The position numbers and the translations under genes are program-made. A stretch of DNA of 27,513 nt, taken from IMG/VR virus record IMGVR_UViG_3300010401_000074, positions 1 through 27,513 of that record; one strand, given 5' to 3'. Of this stretch, positions 1 through 7,263 are shown one piece after another. Under the pieces are notes generated by a model. It was not told the DNA's origin, did not search any database, and saw only the letters and a list, made by a program, of their open reading frames with translations. This DNA is from a virus. Positions within the stretch are counted from its first letter, which is position 1, and each line of letters opens with the position of its first letter.

Positions 1-2
1 TA

Positions 3-3000
3 TTGTTTTATGAATCAAAAGGATTGCTCAAAACAAAGGGTGTTGAATCTGTACACGGAAACAATAATATTATGAATGCAGAGCAATCTGCAAAAAAGGT
101 AGGTTCATCTTTTATAGGAACAATTACAAGTGGTTTAAAATCTATTTTTGGTGGAGGAGGCGGTGCTTCTACTTTGGGAGCGTTTGGTTCTGGGTTGATT
201 GGAGCAGCAACGAGCGTAATTGGTGTTTTAAGTGGTTTTATTACATCTGCATTTAAGCGAGTTGAGTCTTTGGTTGCGACTGTTGCGCATGATTTGGCAG
301 AACTTGCGATTGAAGGTAAAAATATTGGGCCTGAAATTGGAAAGGCTTTAGGTTTTTCTCCAAGGGTTGATTTTGAAAAAATGGTACACGAGTTTGCAGA
401 ACAGTTTGGAAAAGAAATTAGTGAGAGCGATATTCAAGAAGGTGTTATTGGACTATCTAAATCGTTTGGAGATATAACTGGTCTTCAGAGTGTTGCAATA
501 AAAAATCAGATAGAGTTCAATAAGTGGTTCAATATATCTGGTGAAGAGGCAGGAAAATTTGTAAAAGTATTGAGTTCTGGGAAATTTGGAACACTAAATC
601 AATTTCAAAAGACAATTAGTACGATTTCAAAAGGTGCCTTTGTTTCCGAGAAATTGGTTATGCAAGATATTGTCAGAAACACTTCTTGGATTGCTTATAC
701 TACTGCTCCAAAAATGGTTCAAGAGTTTGCGAAAATATCAGCGCATCTACGTTCAATGGGATTAAGTGTTGATGTAATGACAAAGGCTTCTGACAACATG
801 AAGGATTTTGGAAGCGCCACAGAAAAAGTGTTTCAATTAAATGCTTCTCTTGGAACTGCTATAGACCCATTGGTTCTTAATACTTTCGCAATGACCCACA
901 ATTTAAAGGGATTTGTTGCTTATTTAGAAAAGGCTGTTGGAAGTCTTAACAGTCTAAACCCTATGCAAATTGATGCATTTGCAAATGCATTCGGAATGGG
1001 CGCAGATGAAATTCAAAATTTTATTGGTGGCGCTAATCTCGTAAAACAGATGGGCAATAGCAGTAGTGAGATTCAAAAAATATCTGGAGCATTTTTGACA
1101 GATGATATAAAGAAGAGTATTGTTGGTCGCGGACTTGGAGATAAGAATGAGCAAGGTAAAGACATTGGAACAGTAAGCGAAACATTTACAAGTGCTGTCC
1201 AAACAGTATTTCAACAAAATAGGTCGCTATTTGGTAGTGTAGAAAAAATGATTTCTGTACTTCAAAACCCCACCAAAGATAACGCTGTGCTTGTCGCACA
1301 AATTAGTGAACAAATACAATCTACATTAAGTGGTGTGAAAGCAGTTCCAGAGAATGGTACTCTTGAACAAAAAATAGCTTCGTTTCTTACGAATGAAGAC
1401 ATTGTTTTTAAGAAACAGATTCAGGATGACCTTGGAATGAAAAAAGCTGTAACTGATTTAAGCACACTTCAGGATATAGCAAATCAGTTGTTAGCTATGA
1501 TTTTGGCTGCTACAGTTAAGTTTGGCGGAATTGTAGCTTCTGCAATTGCGAAAGCGTTTGATATGCCGATTACTGCTGGCGCAATTAAAGAAATTTCTGG
1601 CGGAATTTCAGAAGGTATAAAAAAAATTCAGGAGTCGAGTCACGAAAGACTTGTCGGATTAGATTTGATAAATCAAAAATTAGAAGATTCTATTACCAAA
1701 GAAATTAATGAGAAGTTTGGTAGTTTTGATAAAGTAATATCATCTCTAACAACAGGTGCCATAAATCTTGGGGTTGGAATTGTTCAACAGCTTATTGAAA
1801 ATGGTCCAAAAATAGGAGAAGCTATTGCTCAAGGTATTTTGGTTGGAATACCTTCAGCTATGACTCATGGTGCCATGAATGCGGCGGCAGACGCTTTTAT
1901 GCCAAAAAATATGGACGCGAAAACAAAGGATGCTGCAAAAACTGGAATATGGGAGGGTCTTAAGCATTTTCATGGATATGCTGTTGGCGGAATGATTCAT
2001 GGTGATGGAGGGCCAAAAGAGGACCGAGTACCAATTCATGCGAGTGCTGGTGAGTTCATTGTGAATGCAGACTCAACGAAAAGAAACAGGGGTTTGCTGG
2101 AGCATATCAATCGTTATGCCACAGGTGGTGTTGTTTTGCCCGGAACAATGGTGGACGATGATGGAAATATTATTCAGTCTTTGTTGCAAGAAAATGATGC
2201 ATCAAGTAAGGTATATAATGAACACTTGATTGAAAAAACGAAGAAGCGAGAAAAATCTAGATTGGCAGATAGACTTATATCACGACAAACAACAAACGCC
2301 TCAATTCAAAATGGCGGATTTTTTGATGTCAATCACAAGGAAAGAGAAAATCTTGCACTTGAAGGTAGTGCAATAGGACAAATGAGAAATGGTTTAACGA
2401 AATCTCAATTCGAAGATACTATAAATGGATATGTTTCTCAAATGAAAATTTCTAATCCTGAAATGAGTGAAGATGATATGCTGAATGCGGCAATAGGTCA
2501 GGGTGGAATTAGTAGAGATGCAGTTTCAAAAAAAATTGGTAAAGGAATATTGACAGGATTAGTTGCGGCACCAATTGCAGCGGGGACTTTACCTTTATTA
2601 GTTGGTGGAAGCGGGTTTGCATCTGTTTTAACTAATTCTGTTGCAGGTTTTGGAATACATGAAGCCGCAAAACATATTGCAAAACATAATGATTATCTGG
2701 ATGCAGATGTGATGTCTAACTTATTGAATGCTTCCGAAATAGCAAGTCTTGGGAAAAATTTAATAGGTCATGGGGGTCATATTATTCCGCATCTAAACAT
2801 GAAAACACTCTTGAAATTAGGGCAACATGAAGGCGGCGGAATTGAAAGATTTTTTGGCAAAGAATTAACTCATGGGGTAAAAACAGTTTTGAAACATGAA
2901 TTTGGTGACAAAATTGGTGAGAGTTTTATAGAAAAGTCTAGTGAAGGTATGAACAGCAAAAACATAGGTTCTCGAATACCTTCTGTAATAGATTCTGATG

Positions 3001-3320
3001 CTACACGAGTGTCTTCCAATGCTAATGGCACAATGGTAGGTGGTGTTCCGGGATTCATAAATACATCTGACTATGATGCTTTAAGATTGCATCAGAACGA
3101 ACATGTTCAAGTGATGAATTCTGGGCAAAAGATTGAGCGCGATTTGTCTATGGACAAGCAAACAGAAGCAATAATGACTCAGGCACAGGCAATTAATGAT
3201 TTAATTAAGGCGATGACTGACGGTTCGAGTAACAACAATTTCAACATCAGTTTGAATATTGATGGTGAGCAATTGCAAAAAGTAGTAATTTCTGCAATCA
3301 GGAAGTCGATGGAAGCTTGA
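3..3320 (+). CDS. Tail tape measure protein, 5' end outside the window
   Basis: This long protein (at least 1105 residues) sets tail length and is expected to sit inside the tail tube. It has the usual tape-measure composition. There are several hydrophobic Gly/Ala-rich stretches, at about residues 50-85, 495-525 and 850-890. Near residues 658-712 is the recurrent tape-measure signature GEFIVN, preceded by GGMIHGDGGPKEDRVP and followed by a YATGG turn. A second related segment (GGVPGFI...LHQNEHVQVMN) lies near residue 1010-1040. The reading frame is open to the left edge, and the first possible start is only a TTG at base 3, so I treat it as truncated at the 5' end. Downstream are small accessory genes and then baseplate genes, the usual position of a tape measure in T4-like tails. 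Identification rests on length, composition and context, not on a catalytic motif. Confidence 0.8.
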   Translation: MFYESKGLLKTKGVESVHGNNNIMNAEQSAKKVGSSFIGTITSGLKSIFGGGGGASTLGAFGSGLIGAATSVIGVLSGFITSAFKRVESLVATVAHDLAELAIEGKNIGPEIGKALGFSPRVDFEKMVHEFAEQFGKEISESDIQEGVIGLSKSFGDITGLQSVAIKNQIEFNKWFNISGEEAGKFVKVLSSGKFGTLNQFQKTISTISKGAFVSEKLVMQDIVRNTSWIAYTTAPKMVQEFAKISAHLRSMGLSVDVMTKASDNMKDFGSATEKVFQLNASLGTAIDPLVLNTFAMTHNLKGFVAYLEKAVGSLNSLNPMQIDAFANAFGMGADEIQNFIGGANLVKQMGNSSSEIQKISGAFLTDDIKKSIVGRGLGDKNEQGKDIGTVSETFTSAVQTVFQQNRSLFGSVEKMISVLQNPTKDNAVLVAQISEQIQSTLSGVKAVPENGTLEQKIASFLTNEDIVFKKQIQDDLGMKKAVTDLSTLQDIANQLLAMILAATVKFGGIVASAIAKAFDMPITAGAIKEISGGISEGIKKIQESSHERLVGLDLINQKLEDSITKEINEKFGSFDKVISSLTTGAINLGVGIVQQLIENGPKIGEAIAQGILVGIPSAMTHGAMNAAADAFMPKNMDAKTKDAAKTGIWEGLKHFHGYAVGGMIHGDGGPKEDRVPIHASAGEFIVNADSTKRNRGLLEHINRYATGGVVLPGTMVDDDGNIIQSLLQENDASSKVYNEHLIEKTKKREKSRLADRLISRQTTNASIQNGGFFDVNHKERENLALEGSAIGQMRNGLTKSQFEDTINGYVSQMKISNPEMSEDDMLNAAIGQGGISRDAVSKKIGKGILTGLVAAPIAAGTLPLLVGGSGFASVLTNSVAGFGIHEAAKHIAKHNDYLDADVMSNLLNASEIASLGKNLIGHGGHIIPHLNMKTLLKLGQHEGGGIERFFGKELTHGVKTVLKHEFGDKIGESFIEKSSEGMNSKNIGSRIPSVIDSDATRVSSNANGTMVGGVPGFINTSDYDALRLHQNEHVQVMNSGQKIERDLSMDKQTEAIMTQAQAINDLIKAMTDGSSNNNFNISLNIDGEQLQKVVISAIRKSMEA

Positions 3321-3406
3321 GTTTACATGATGTGGCCGAGGGCGTTAAGGTTAAATGCTTGAATTGTGGTCACGAGAGACTCTTCACTCTTCCGGATATT
3401 CAGTAA
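3317..3406 (+). CDS. 29-aa zinc-ribbon micro-protein, TTG start (tentative)
   Basis: A short frame opens with TTG in a TTGA overlap with the tape measure stop codon, which mimics the ATGA coupling used elsewhere here. The product ends VKVKCLNCGHERLFTLPDIQ, a half zinc ribbon with one CxxC knuckle and a following His. The charged and hydrophobic pattern looks protein-like, and the stop overlaps the convergent minus-strand gene by about 23 bases. It could instead be the 3' remnant of a longer zinc-ribbon gene, or chance. No ATG start exists in this frame. Function is unknown. Confidence 0.35.
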   Translation: MSLHDVAEGVKVKCLNCGHERLFTLPDIQ

Positions 3407-3545
3407 ACCTATATTTACTCTCCTCTTCAGATGTTAATTCGACCAATTGAAGATTTTGGTCTTTGCATTTTTGAATAAATTTTGCGATTTTCTTAGGATT
3501 TTTGAGATGAAATTCGGCACCATCCTCAAAGACTATCTTTTCCAT
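3384..3545 (-). CDS. Small hypothetical protein, minus strand
   Basis: This 53-residue protein begins MEKIVFEDGAEF and has alternating acidic and basic helices with an acidic C-terminus (TEYPEE). I chose the ATG at 3545. The frame is open upstream to a GTG at 3629 and another ATG at 3599, but that extension (rich in Tyr and Leu) crosses an inverted repeat and looks like leader. I do not recognise the family. It is transcribed against the surrounding structural genes, and its 3' end overlaps the tiny zinc-ribbon ORF. An AT-rich stretch lies between the inverted repeat at 3569-3591 and the start, which could carry its promoter. Confidence 0.6.
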   Translation of the reverse strand: MEKIVFEDGAEFHLKNPKKIAKFIQKCKDQNLQLVELTSEEESKYRFTEYPEE

Positions 3546-3568
3546 AATTAATAAGTAATAATATCCAT

Positions 3569-3591
3569 AAGTCCTTAATTCCAAAGGACTT
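3569..3591 (-). promoter_or_regulatory. 8-bp inverted repeat upstream of minus-strand gene
   Basis: AAGTCCTT and AAGGACTT flank a 7-base centre. Read on the minus strand, the repeat ends directly at an ATG that opens a six-codon frame stopping at TAA, and the ATG of the 53-aa gene follows shortly after. It could be an RNA hairpin or a DNA operator. The symmetry is seen directly; a regulatory role is inferred. Confidence 0.45.
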
Positions 3592-3711
3592 AACGACATG
3601 CTGTTTTTGTGCGTCTGTCCCGGAATCACTGTTATAAATCTATTTTAATTATTGTCTCAATTCGATTGGACCCGATGCGAACGGATTAACTCATTGACTA
3701 GATGGATATTG

Positions 3712-3825
3712 TCATGGTTCTTGTCGAAAGTCCTCATCATTCGCCATCTTAGAAGCGAATTCTCTGGCTTGCGTTTTAGAAGGTCTCCATTTGTAAGCCT
3801 CTAATATCTCTCGAAATTTCATCAT
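3712..3825 (-). CDS. 37-aa hypothetical protein, minus strand
   Basis: A short gene starts with tandem ATGATG and encodes MMKFREILEAYKWRPSKTQA followed by a charged helix and QEP at the end. It is rich in helix-forming and charged residues, with no membrane segment or cysteine. I do not recognise it. The start codon lies inside the right arm of a perfect 8-bp inverted repeat (3823-3850), so translation could be controlled by folding of the leader. It lies in the same non-structural patch as the 53-aa minus-strand gene. It may be a small regulator or host-takeover protein, but nothing in the sequence fixes a function. Confidence 0.5.
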   Translation of the reverse strand: MMKFREILEAYKWRPSKTQAREFASKMANDEDFRQEP

Positions 3826-3850
3826 AGGGTCTTTTAATAAGTACCCTATG
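3823..3850 (-). promoter_or_regulatory. Start-codon inverted repeat (candidate RNA hairpin)
   Basis: CATAGGGT and ACCCTATG form a perfect 8-bp inverted repeat around a 12-base loop. On the minus strand the last three bases of the right arm are the first ATG of the 37-aa gene. As RNA this would bury the start codon in a stem; as DNA it could be an operator. No T-run follows, so it is not a terminator. Confidence 0.5.
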
Positions 3851-3968
3851 TGAGTTCAAAATGACCTATATCAACATTGCACCAAGAAACATATTAGTTA
3901 GGGCCAGAAAATATATAGGGCGTAATTAAAATAGACCTTTCGGTCCTGCTATCACAACCAAATTAGAC

Positions 3969-3983
3969 CATACTTAAAGTATG
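3969..3983 (+). promoter_or_regulatory. Palindrome overlapping a start codon
   Basis: CATACTT-A-AAGTATG is a 7-bp inverted repeat with a single central base, and its final ATG is the start codon of the structural gene at 3981. As RNA a 5-bp stem with a TTAAA loop is possible. A protein-binding operator is equally plausible. No Shine-Dalgarno sequence is visible here. Confidence 0.4.
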
Positions 3984-4880
3984 AAAAAGCTCACAGACAG
4001 TTATGGAAATGCTCCTCAAGGAGCTTTACCAGATAATCTTCCGGTAGAATCATTCCATAAAAAAATTGATGGTTTGGAATTTGACGTTGATTTCCCGGAA
4101 GTTAGGCTGAGAGAAATTGATGGTGCTGTAATAAAGTGGTTCAATGAGGACCGTCCAATTACAGTTAAGTTTGATAACAAACAATCGTATCGGGTTCCAG
4201 CGATATGGTCTACGTCGGATAGATTTTCAATGATGAATTCTGACAGTCACATCAAATTACGAGACCAAAATGGAGTGTTGTTATTACCAATAATTTCCGT
4301 AAAACGTTCTCAAATAGAACTTGTTCCAGAAAGAACAGTTGCCGTTGATAAAGGAGGAGCTTCAAATTTCAGGCTATATGTCCGAGAATATATTGACCCC
4401 ACTACAATGGAAAAACATTACATGACGGATTCTCTTCATGATAATAGCATTAATTCCGCATTGCCTATTCGAGAAATTATAGAGATAACAGCGCCAAAGA
4501 TTGTTCGATTGACATATAATGTCAATTGTTGGTCCAAAAAGCAACGTCATTCGAACGAGATGTTGGAAAACATCATTGTTAATTTTGGTCAACATGGGGC
4601 TGTATATGCAAATGAAAACATGTTTTTTGGAGCATGGATTACTTCAATCTCTTCTGACGACAATAGCGAAAATCTTAATGGTGATGAAAGAATCTTCAAT
4701 ACCTCATGTGACATTATTGTAGAATCCAGCATAGTTTTAGAGGAGTCTATTCGTAGATACAGAACAGTCGAAAAAGTGACTTTTGATATTGTGAATTCGG
4801 AAAAAGTTGTATCAAAAAATGAGAGTGATAGTATTCGGGAGTTGATTCTTTGGGATTCACCGTACCGTTTAAGACGATGA
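3981..4880 (+). CDS. Putative virion structural protein (tail/baseplate region)
   Basis: A 299-residue soluble protein with mixed alpha/beta character and no signal peptide or membrane segment. It starts MKKLTDSYGN and contains a Pro-rich N-terminus followed by a beta-rich stretch (RPITVKFDNKQSYRVPAIWS, then LLLPIISVKR). A late segment (about residues 215-255) has the pattern FGAWITSISSD, then NTSCDIIVESSI. I do not recognise a named T4 homologue. The location between the tape measure and the gp26-like gene suggests a tail or baseplate component, or an assembly factor. The ATG is the first in frame and lies in the palindrome at 3969-3983. No Shine-Dalgarno sequence is seen. Confidence 0.6.
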   Translation: MKKLTDSYGNAPQGALPDNLPVESFHKKIDGLEFDVDFPEVRLREIDGAVIKWFNEDRPITVKFDNKQSYRVPAIWSTSDRFSMMNSDSHIKLRDQNGVLLLPIISVKRSQIELVPERTVAVDKGGASNFRLYVREYIDPTTMEKHYMTDSLHDNSINSALPIREIIEITAPKIVRLTYNVNCWSKKQRHSNEMLENIIVNFGQHGAVYANENMFFGAWITSISSDDNSENLNGDERIFNTSCDIIVESSIVLEESIRRYRTVEKVTFDIVNSEKVVSKNESDSIRELILWDSPYRLRR

Positions 4881-4915
4881 GATAATCCAAAATTCAATTT
4901 TCAAGGTAGGTCGTA

Positions 4916-4940
4916 ATTACTGAGTATCATAAGCAGTAAT
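4916..4940 (+). promoter_or_regulatory. Hairpin abutting the homing endonuclease start
   Basis: ATTACTG and CAGTAAT form a perfect 7-bp inverted repeat with an 11-base loop, ending on the base before the ATG at 4941. Leader hairpins that restrict translation are known for T-even homing endonuclease genes such as I-TevI; a similar role here is inferred. The left-arm sequence recurs near 25635. Confidence 0.5.
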
Positions 4941-5837
4941 ATGAAAAAGTTGACAACGAGTCGGTTTATAGAAAAGGCAATAGCCGTACACGGTGACAGA
5001 TATGACTATTCAAAGGTAGTTTACTGTGACTCTAAAAAGAAAATAGAAATAGTATGTAAAACCCATGGGTCATTTTTTCAAAGACCAAATAATCATTGGG
5101 AAGGACAGCAAGGATGCCCTGTTTGCGCAGGAAATATACAATTGACTACAGAAATTTTTATCTATCGAGCCAATGAAATACATGGTGAGAAGTATGATTA
5201 CTCAAAAGCTACGTATGTCAACAATAAAACCAAGATAGCAATTATTTGTGCAATTCATGGGATATTTCAGCAAACTCCTATTCATCATTTATATGAAGCA
5301 AAAGGTTGCGATGTATGTGGCGGGACAAAAGAACATACTACTGAAACGTTCATAGAACAGTCAAAAAAAATACATGGTGAGAAGTATGATTACTCAAAAG
5401 CTACGTATGTCAACAATAAAACCAAGATAGCAATTATTTGTGCAATTCATGGGATATTTCAGCAAACTCCAAATAGCCACTTGTGTGGAAGTGGTTGTTT
5501 CGCTTGTAGAGAATCGAGCGGAGAAAGAAAAATTGCCAACTATTTAGATAAAAAAGGTCTGCGTTTTGAACGTGAAAAAAGATTTGAATCTTGCAAATTA
5601 AAAAGAAGTCTTCCTTTTGATTTCTATATTGCGGATTCTAATATACTAATTGAGTTTGATGGTCGTCAACATTTCCAAGTAATTTCATATTTTGGAGGAG
5701 ATGATACTTTTGCCTTAAATTCAAAGAAAGATAATATCAAAACAAAATGGGCATTTGATAATGGCTATAAGCTCATTCGAATACCATACATGGAAAAAGA
5801 CAACATTGAATTAATTTTAGATAAAGAATTATCATGA
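4941..5837 (+). CDS. Free-standing homing endonuclease (DUF723-like repeats plus Vsr-like nuclease)
   Basis: This 298-residue protein has three N-terminal repeats at about residues 7-62, 70-126 and 134-189. Each contains an IHG/VHG-x-[KR]-YDYSK motif, a C-x2-H knuckle and a closing C-x2-C (C59/C62, C123/C126, C186/C189), as in DUF723-type zinc-binding DNA-recognition modules. Residues 192-298 form a Vsr/PD-(D/E)xK-like nuclease: E195 in GERK, D227 in PFDFYI, then IEFDGRQHF with E238, D240 and H244. Such genes spread by cutting alleles that lack them. The stop overlaps the ATG of the gp26-like gene (ATGA), so the element sits tightly against an essential structural gene. Repeats two and three are nearly identical at the DNA level, showing a recent internal duplication. 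Its target is unknown, probably a neighbouring locus in related phages. Confidence 0.85.
   Translation: MKKLTTSRFIEKAIAVHGDRYDYSKVVYCDSKKKIEIVCKTHGSFFQRPNNHWEGQQGCPVCAGNIQLTTEIFIYRANEIHGEKYDYSKATYVNNKTKIAIICAIHGIFQQTPIHHLYEAKGCDVCGGTKEHTTETFIEQSKKIHGEKYDYSKATYVNNKTKIAIICAIHGIFQQTPNSHLCGSGCFACRESSGERKIANYLDKKGLRFEREKRFESCKLKRSLPFDFYIADSNILIEFDGRQHFQVISYFGGDDTFALNSKKDNIKTKWAFDNGYKLIRIPYMEKDNIELILDKELS
5176..5278 (+). repeat. 103-bp exact direct repeat, copy 1
   Basis: These 103 bases recur exactly at 5368-5470, an offset of 192 bases (64 codons, in frame). The copy encodes most of the second zinc-binding repeat of the homing endonuclease. Complete identity, including synonymous positions, points to a recent duplication or gene conversion. 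Confidence 0.95.
5368..5470 (+). repeat. 103-bp exact direct repeat, copy 2
   Basis: Second copy of the repeat at 5176-5278, encoding most of the third zinc-binding repeat. Recombination between copies would remove or add exactly one 64-residue module without breaking the frame. Confidence 0.95.
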
Positions 5838-6778
5838 ATAATATTATCAATATCGAAAACCCATTCGAACAAATAGAAAAAGAACTTCAGCAACATACAA
5901 AATCATCTACTGTTCCATCCAACATAATTGAGGTAGCAGAAAACAAAACCGTTGACGGTGAAACGAGTCAGGCTATTGACAGATTGTCTGGGGCAATCGG
6001 TCAGGGATTATTGGAAGTAAAAAGAAAGACCCATAAATATCGAAACATTAAGGTTGCGTTACCATCTCAGGGTAAATTTTATCCTCAAAACTCTGCGTTG
6101 TATGGTAAAGAGTTTATCAATATTCGTAATTTGATTTCTCCTGACCAAGACATACTACGAAATCCAAAGTTGAATAAAGCTGGTCTTGCAGTTGATAAAT
6201 TGCTTCAGGCAGTTGTTCTTGACAACATTAATACAGATGAACTACTGAGTGGTGATAGAGAAGCTCTTTTGCTTGCTTTGAGAGTGGATGCTTTTGATTC
6301 CTTGTATGAGCCGGGAATTAAATATGAGTGTGAAGTGTGCGAGGAATCATTTATTCCAAAGTTTGATTTAGGGCAGTTAGAGCCTCGTACACCAACAAAG
6401 GAGCTTTTAGAACAATCAGGGAACATATTCGAAATAATGTTGCCTTCTGGAGTAAAGGTTGGTTTGAAATTTCTTACTAACAAGGAGGAAATTCAAATTA
6501 CAGAGTTTGCAAAGAACGCCGACAATATTCTTGCAAATTCGAAAACGACAATTCGACGCTGGTTTCATGTTGTGTCGTTTGATGATATAACAGATAGAGC
6601 GAACATTCGAGATGAAATGTTTGCGCTCGACATTAAAGACGCCAGAGCTATTGATAAGTTTTTGCAAGATAACGAACCCGGAATTTTTATGCGTCAAGAA
6701 GTTGAGTGTCCTGATTGTAGTTCAAGACAAATAGTTGCGATTCCGATAACACAAGCGTTCTTTTTCCCAAAACTTTGA
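5834..6778 (+). CDS. T4 gp26/gp51-like baseplate hub assembly protein
   Basis: This 314-residue protein resembles the T4 baseplate assembly family that includes gp26. After a low-complexity, charged N-terminus (about residues 1-65), the signature runs VALPSQGKFYPQNSALYG, then LISPDQDILRNPKL, then a helix ending LLSGDREALLLALRVDAF and a zinc-ribbon half site C-x2-C (CEVCEE). A second C-x2-C (CPDCSS) is near the C-terminus, so the two pairs may bind one zinc. The family acts in assembly of the central hub and need not remain in the virion. The ATG overlaps the homing endonuclease stop. It is longer than T4 gp26 (about 208 aa), the excess being mainly at the N-terminus. Confidence 0.75.
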   Translation: MNNIINIENPFEQIEKELQQHTKSSTVPSNIIEVAENKTVDGETSQAIDRLSGAIGQGLLEVKRKTHKYRNIKVALPSQGKFYPQNSALYGKEFINIRNLISPDQDILRNPKLNKAGLAVDKLLQAVVLDNINTDELLSGDREALLLALRVDAFDSLYEPGIKYECEVCEESFIPKFDLGQLEPRTPTKELLEQSGNIFEIMLPSGVKVGLKFLTNKEEIQITEFAKNADNILANSKTTIRRWFHVVSFDDITDRANIRDEMFALDIKDARAIDKFLQDNEPGIFMRQEVECPDCSSRQIVAIPITQAFFFPKL

Positions 6779-6978
6779 TGTATTTACCGCCTCGTAAAAA
6801 TTTACGATTTATTAGTGAAGATGAAAACGGAATTAGATATTCTGATGGAAGCTATTTGTGGGTGTGCGCAAAACAGGATTTCAAATTAAATCCTGCAGTA
6901 TGGGATGACCTTACATTGAAATGCGGAGAGTGGGTATGCTGCGGAATTGACGATTCTATTTGTCCATTCAAATGGTGA
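6778..6978 (+). CDS. Small hypothetical protein downstream of gp26-like gene
   Basis: A 66-residue protein starts at the ATG that overlaps the previous stop (TGATG), so it is translationally coupled. It begins MYLPPRKNLRFISEDENGIR and has a C-terminal half with several cysteines (CAKQ, KCGEW, CCG, CPFKW) and tryptophans, suggesting a small metal-binding or compact beta fold. A TTG just upstream is in frame, but the ATG is the better start. I do not recognise a family. It closes the plus-strand group, and its 3' end overlaps the convergent minus-strand gene by 11 bases. Confidence 0.65.
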   Translation: MYLPPRKNLRFISEDENGIRYSDGSYLWVCAKQDFKLNPAVWDDLTLKCGEWVCCGIDDSICPFKW

Positions 6979-7263
6979 CAGTGTCATCAAATTCTATACT
7001 CCACGTATCAGTATTGTAGACAAAAAAATCTCCGCGAGGCTCTTCTTTCTCCGACATCTTGCTGATTGTTTTCCACGTAGATTTTGTTTTGTGGTTTGGG
7101 CAGATTGCATCGACATAAATAACCTCATCTTCTGGCAACATTTTATAACCAATAACTTGCCATACTCTTGAATTTGCACGACCCCTTGAGTTCTTTGCCT
7201 TGAATTTTTTACTGCGTAAAGATTGATTTCGTTTGCTAAGGAAAGGGCGTCTATAAATTTCAT
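6968..7263 (-). CDS. Small hypothetical protein with coding signal split by a -1 shift
   Basis: The ATG at 7263 overlaps the SLOG gene stop (ATGA), giving a frame that begins MKFIDALSLANEINLYAVKN and stops at 6994. After about residue 20 that frame turns into a Lys/Arg/Gln/Ser-rich tail that looks non-coding. The -1 frame carries a much more protein-like sequence (VWQVIGYKMLPEDEVIYVDA, then AICPNHK, then DFFVYNTDTWSIEFDD) and stops at 6968, abutting the convergent plus-strand gene. The two frames can join at the heptamer A AAA AAT at 7210-7204. The -1 frame has no ATG, GTG or TTG start before residue M of KMLPED, although it is open back to 7263. Explanations are programmed frameshifting, a recent mutation or a one-base sequence error near the start or in the A-run. 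I do not recognise the family. Confidence 0.5.

Noticed and set aside
3861-3929. A 22-codon plus-strand frame starting at 3861
   Set aside because: Basic, short, no ribosome binding site, and not coupled to a neighbour. It is consistent with chance in AT-rich DNA.
3930-3960. GACC TTTC GGTC hairpin as a terminator
   Set aside because: The stem is four bases and no T-run follows on either strand.
4589-4897. Minus-strand frame of about 100 codons under the structural gene
   Set aside because: It lies wholly antisense to a better-supported plus-strand gene and has shadow-frame composition; the same applies to most other long antisense frames here.
4941-5837. Vsr mismatch-repair enzyme
   Set aside because: The nuclease resembles Vsr, but the N-terminal zinc-binding repeats and the position between late genes fit a free-standing homing endonuclease.
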